Of a DNA stretch of 7,291 nt, positions 5,818 through 7,291 are shown piece by piece (position 1 is the stretch's first letter; each line of letters begins with the position of its first letter). The stretch is from Thermoproteota archaeon (lineage in GTDB: Archaea > Korarchaeota > JAOZGF01 > JAOZFZ01): NCBI GenBank assembly GCA_027492035.1, contig JAOZFT010000036.1, positions 1 through 7,291 on the forward strand, in the 5' to 3' direction. The position numbers and the translations under genes were made by a program. The notes beneath the pieces were generated by a model. The model worked only from the letters and a program-made list of their open reading frames with translations. It searched no databases and was not told the DNA's origin.

Positions 5818-5824
5818 TATAATT
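5818..5824 (-). promoter_or_regulatory. TATA-like promoter element of the winged-helix/hsdM operon
   Basis: ATTATAA on the minus strand, preceded by a purine-rich GGAAAA that may serve as the TFB-binding element. It lies about 40 nt before ATG 5781, leaving a leader of about 15 nt that holds the ribosome site. Confidence 0.45.
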
Positions 5825-5848
5825 TTTCCATAGTGTAAACCCATGTGC

Positions 5849-5885
5849 TTACTTAAGAGCAAAAGATATATTACTCATTAAGTAA
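5849..5885. repeat. 8-bp inverted repeat upstream of the winged-helix gene
   Basis: TTACTTAA (5849-5856) and TTAAGTAA (5878-5885) are exact reverse complements, 29 bp start to start. The pair flanks a TATA-like AGATATATTA that could serve the opposite + strand gene remnant. It is a candidate operator for the winged-helix protein. The arms are AT-rich, so chance cannot be excluded. Confidence 0.4.
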
Positions 5886-5948
5886 ATCGAATTTGAGTTT
5901 AGTGTGGAAGAATAAACGTCCTGGTTAAAGAATATATCTGATGGCTAT

Positions 5949-6090
5949 ATGCGTAAGGTATCTGGTTTAAAGGGGCATTGCGATTGTCTTAGAACTGAGA
6001 AGTGGGGTAGAAGCGTTGTTTTAATGGTTATTGATGCAGCCTTCACATCAATTGGCCTCAACTACTTCACGGCAGTTGTCTCAAAGGTTT
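5949..6090 (+). pseudogene. N-terminal remnant of an unrecognised protein
   Basis: From ATG 5949 (the frame is open from 5916) the sequence reads GLKGHCDCLRTEKWGRSVVL and then MVIDAAFTSIGLNYFTAVVS. The second part has the look of a conserved helical protein core, and GHCDC could bind metal. I cannot name the family. The frame stays open to 6209, but after about 6090 it overlaps the - strand gene and reads as antisense, so the rest of the protein is probably lost. In another frame a short stretch (LWGISILMVKLELS) follows at the same point, which may indicate a frameshift there. The two remnants converge here. Confidence 0.4.
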
Positions 6091-6133
6091 GTGGGGTATA
6101 TCGATCCTCATGGTTAAACTTGAACTCTCTTCT

Positions 6134-6928
6134 TCACCGTTTCCACTTTTTTATTCTGTCTTCAATTTCCTTTTCAAGTATGCTTCTAAGAGTTCTAAAG
6201 GTTTTCTGACTGGTTCCCATCATGGCCACAGCGCCGCCTGGCATACCTTTTCTGCTAGCCTTCCACTCTTCAGCCTTTAAGTATTTTGAATCCATAAGTT
6301 TAAAGAGGAAGTCTCTCAGTTTTCCATAGGTGAGTATGTATTGACCTGTATGTGGATCTCTGCAATATTTGGCAATTGTCGGGAGAAGCCCATTAAAAAC
6401 GAAAGCCCCGGTGGTTTTTTGAACTACGTAATCTTTAGGTGAAATAAACGCATCTCTCATTAAGTCTTTAATAGCGTTCCAGAAATTGTTAAGAACCTTC
6501 ACAAGGGTATCTACATCTAAATCTTTAAAGTCTGGATGCTTCAAGATAGGTTCAAGAGAATCCGTGAATGATTTCTGTCTTATTGTGGCCCTTGGTTGCT
6601 TAACGTTTGGAGGGCGTATAAGTCCATGGCATGGGGAGTTTACATCTTCGTTAAGTTTATCAGCTATTTCAACAGCTTTTGGTCTCCACTCTACATCTGC
6701 AAATATCCTTCTAGGTAATGTCCCCGTCGCCACCTTCTCCATGATTGTTGTGTAGCCTTCCTTTAAAGCGGCTTGTTGTAAAAATCTCTCAGCAAGATCT
6801 GTCCTTACCCCTATTAGGTAACATCTCTCTGTGGAGGATACAAATAAAGAGGAGGGTATACTTTTAATCGTTACTCTGTAGAAGATGCTCGGAGAGGGAG
6901 GAAAAGGGTTCCCCTCTTTAGAGAAACT
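6134..6928 (-). pseudogene. C-terminal half of a DGQHR/DndB-like protein, N-terminus lost
   Basis: The frame is open from 6928 to TGA 6134, about 264 residues. No ATG, GTG or TTG occurs before the internal ATG at 6742, and TAA (6929-6931) blocks the frame upstream. Readable protein starts well before 6742: IFYRVTIKSIPSSLFVSS, ERCYLIGVRTDLAERFL, then KVATGTLPRRIFADVEWRPK. The later part, AVEIADKLNEDVNSPCHGLI, then RQKSFTDSLEPIL, LVKVLNNFWNAIKDLM and KTTGAFVFNGLLPTIAKY, resembles the C-terminal half of DGQHR-domain proteins. That family includes DndB, the regulator of DNA phosphorothioation, and also free-standing defence-island members. The signature DGQHR motif, expected further upstream, is absent. 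A short readable stretch in another frame (LNSFEGVTDLKVSL, 6960-6919) suggests a frameshift near 6920. Assignment is from pattern memory and moderate. Confidence 0.5.
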
Positions 6929-7055
6929 TTAAGGTCAGTAACTCCTTCAAAACTGTTTAGTTGAAATCACACTCACCCTGTAAAGCTGTTGAGAGCGAGG
7001 CTTCTAAAACTGGGGGGGTTAATCAGAAACACAGGGAGTTGTAGTACATAAAAAT
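6929..7055. other. non-coding or decayed sequence with a seven-G run
   Basis: No intact gene. On the minus strand it holds stretches readable in the frame of LNSFEGVTDLK, interrupted by two TGA codons, which may be the eroded start of the DGQHR-like gene. A run of seven G at 7012-7018 is a likely slip site. Confidence 0.35.
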
Positions 7056-7104
7056 TTATATATGGATGGAATTATATATGGATGGATAATCCAACCATAT
7101 ATAA
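7056..7104. promoter_or_regulatory. triple TATA-containing repeat with palindrome (promoter/operator)
   Basis: TTATATATGGATGGA occurs at 7056-7070 and again at 7072-7086, a 16-bp period. It then occurs inverted with one change (TCCAACCATATATAA) at 7090-7104. The second and third copies form a 33-bp near-palindrome around a 3-nt centre. Each copy contains a TATA box. The first or second copy would place transcription starts near 7085-7103, upstream of the ribosome site at 7111. The third copy is better placed to drive leftward transcription. A dimeric regulator binding over the TATA boxes is a natural reading. Confidence 0.65.
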
Positions 7105-7110
7105 GTGTAT

Positions 7111-7116
7111 GAGGTG
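7111..7116 (+). promoter_or_regulatory. ribosome binding site deciding a TTG start
   Basis: GAGGTG ends 6 nt before TTG 7123. The only nearby ATG (7109) reaches a stop after five codons, so TTG is the start. Confidence 0.6.
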
Positions 7117-7122
7117 TAGGGA

Positions 7123-7291
7123 TTGAAAAGGAAAATAGACTACCTGTTAATTGCCTTCATGTTAATTGCAATTGTAATAGCCAGTGTTTCACTGTACTAT
7201 TCGTTACATGCAGCATCGGCGATTTCAGCCCTAGATAAGTCAACTGTACAGTTAAGTGAAAAGCTTGATAAATTTATGGAGGAGACCTTGA
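7123..7291 (+). CDS. N-terminus of an exported or membrane-anchored protein (partial)
   Basis: The first 56 codons are present; the gene runs off the right edge. The start has two basic residues (KRK), then a hydrophobic span YLLIAFMLIAIVIASVSLYY of about 20 residues. This is a signal peptide or signal anchor, so the bulk lies outside the membrane. What follows, SAISALDKSTVQLSEKLDKF, has heptad-like spacing typical of a short coiled coil. Several archaeal extracellular solute-binding proteins of ABC transporters start this way, but so do other anchored proteins, and too little is present to choose. It has its own elaborate promoter and appears unrelated to the defence genes. Confidence 0.75.
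   Translation, partial: MKRKIDYLLIAFMLIAIVIASVSLYYSLHAASAISALDKSTVQLSEKLDKFMEETL

Noticed and set aside
6919-6990. Two similar 18-nt stretches 33 nt apart (LNSFTG and LNSFEG on the minus strand)
   Set aside because: Only about 13 of 18 positions agree, and the similarity does not extend over the whole 33-nt period. Probably chance.
7062-7112. 16-codon ORF through the triple repeat
   Set aside because: It has no ribosome site, lies within promoter elements, and its residues simply follow from the repeats.

Overview
The window looks archaeal, probably from a thermophilic member of the Thermoproteota/TACK group, but the lineage cannot be fixed from the sequence. Three things point that way. 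Most genes with a clear start have GGTG(A)-type Shine-Dalgarno sites 4-7 nt before ATG, GTG or TTG. AT-rich TATA-like boxes lie about 40-50 nt ahead of several starts. Isoleucine ATA and arginine AGA/AGG codons are common. The content is a decayed defence island built around a type I restriction-modification (RM) operon.

Left part, + strand (about 180-2313): the C-terminal part of an HsdS specificity subunit with a frameshift; an intact 308-residue all-helical protein I cannot name (678-1604); the first part of HsdR in two reading frames; then a fragment resembling the C-terminal region of an Lhr-type helicase, itself cut by an in-frame TAG. Spacing and overlaps show that these were one hsdS-(308 aa)-hsdR operon.

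Middle, - strand: an intact gene (2353-3372) fusing a PLD/BfiI-like nuclease domain to an EVE (PUA-like) domain, a plausible modification-dependent restriction enzyme. After a gene-poor stretch (3373-3724), and given in the direction of transcription, comes a second operon: a small winged-helix protein (5781-5575), HsdM with an internal deletion and damaged catalytic motifs (5562-4388), an intact small PD-(D/E)XK nuclease (4386-3898), and the first 56 residues of an HsdS (3895-3725).

The - strand operon carries an HsdS N-terminus with no C-terminus, and the + strand operon carries an HsdS C-terminus with no N-terminus. One ancestral operon (wHTH-hsdM-nuclease-hsdS-308 aa-hsdR), split by an inversion of about 3.6 kb and then eroded, would explain this. 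Two independent loci remain possible.

Right part: a short + strand gene remnant (5949 to about 6090), a - strand remnant that resembles the C-terminal half of a DGQHR/DndB-like protein (6928-6134), and at the edge the start of an exported or membrane-anchored protein (from TTG 7123). Its promoter region carries a striking arrangement of three copies of a 15-bp TATA-containing element, two direct and one inverted.

The RM core (M, R and S) is broken everywhere it can be examined. The accessory genes (308-aa protein, PD-(D/E)XK protein, PLD-EVE protein, winged-helix protein) are intact. These survivors are the most interesting content of the window.
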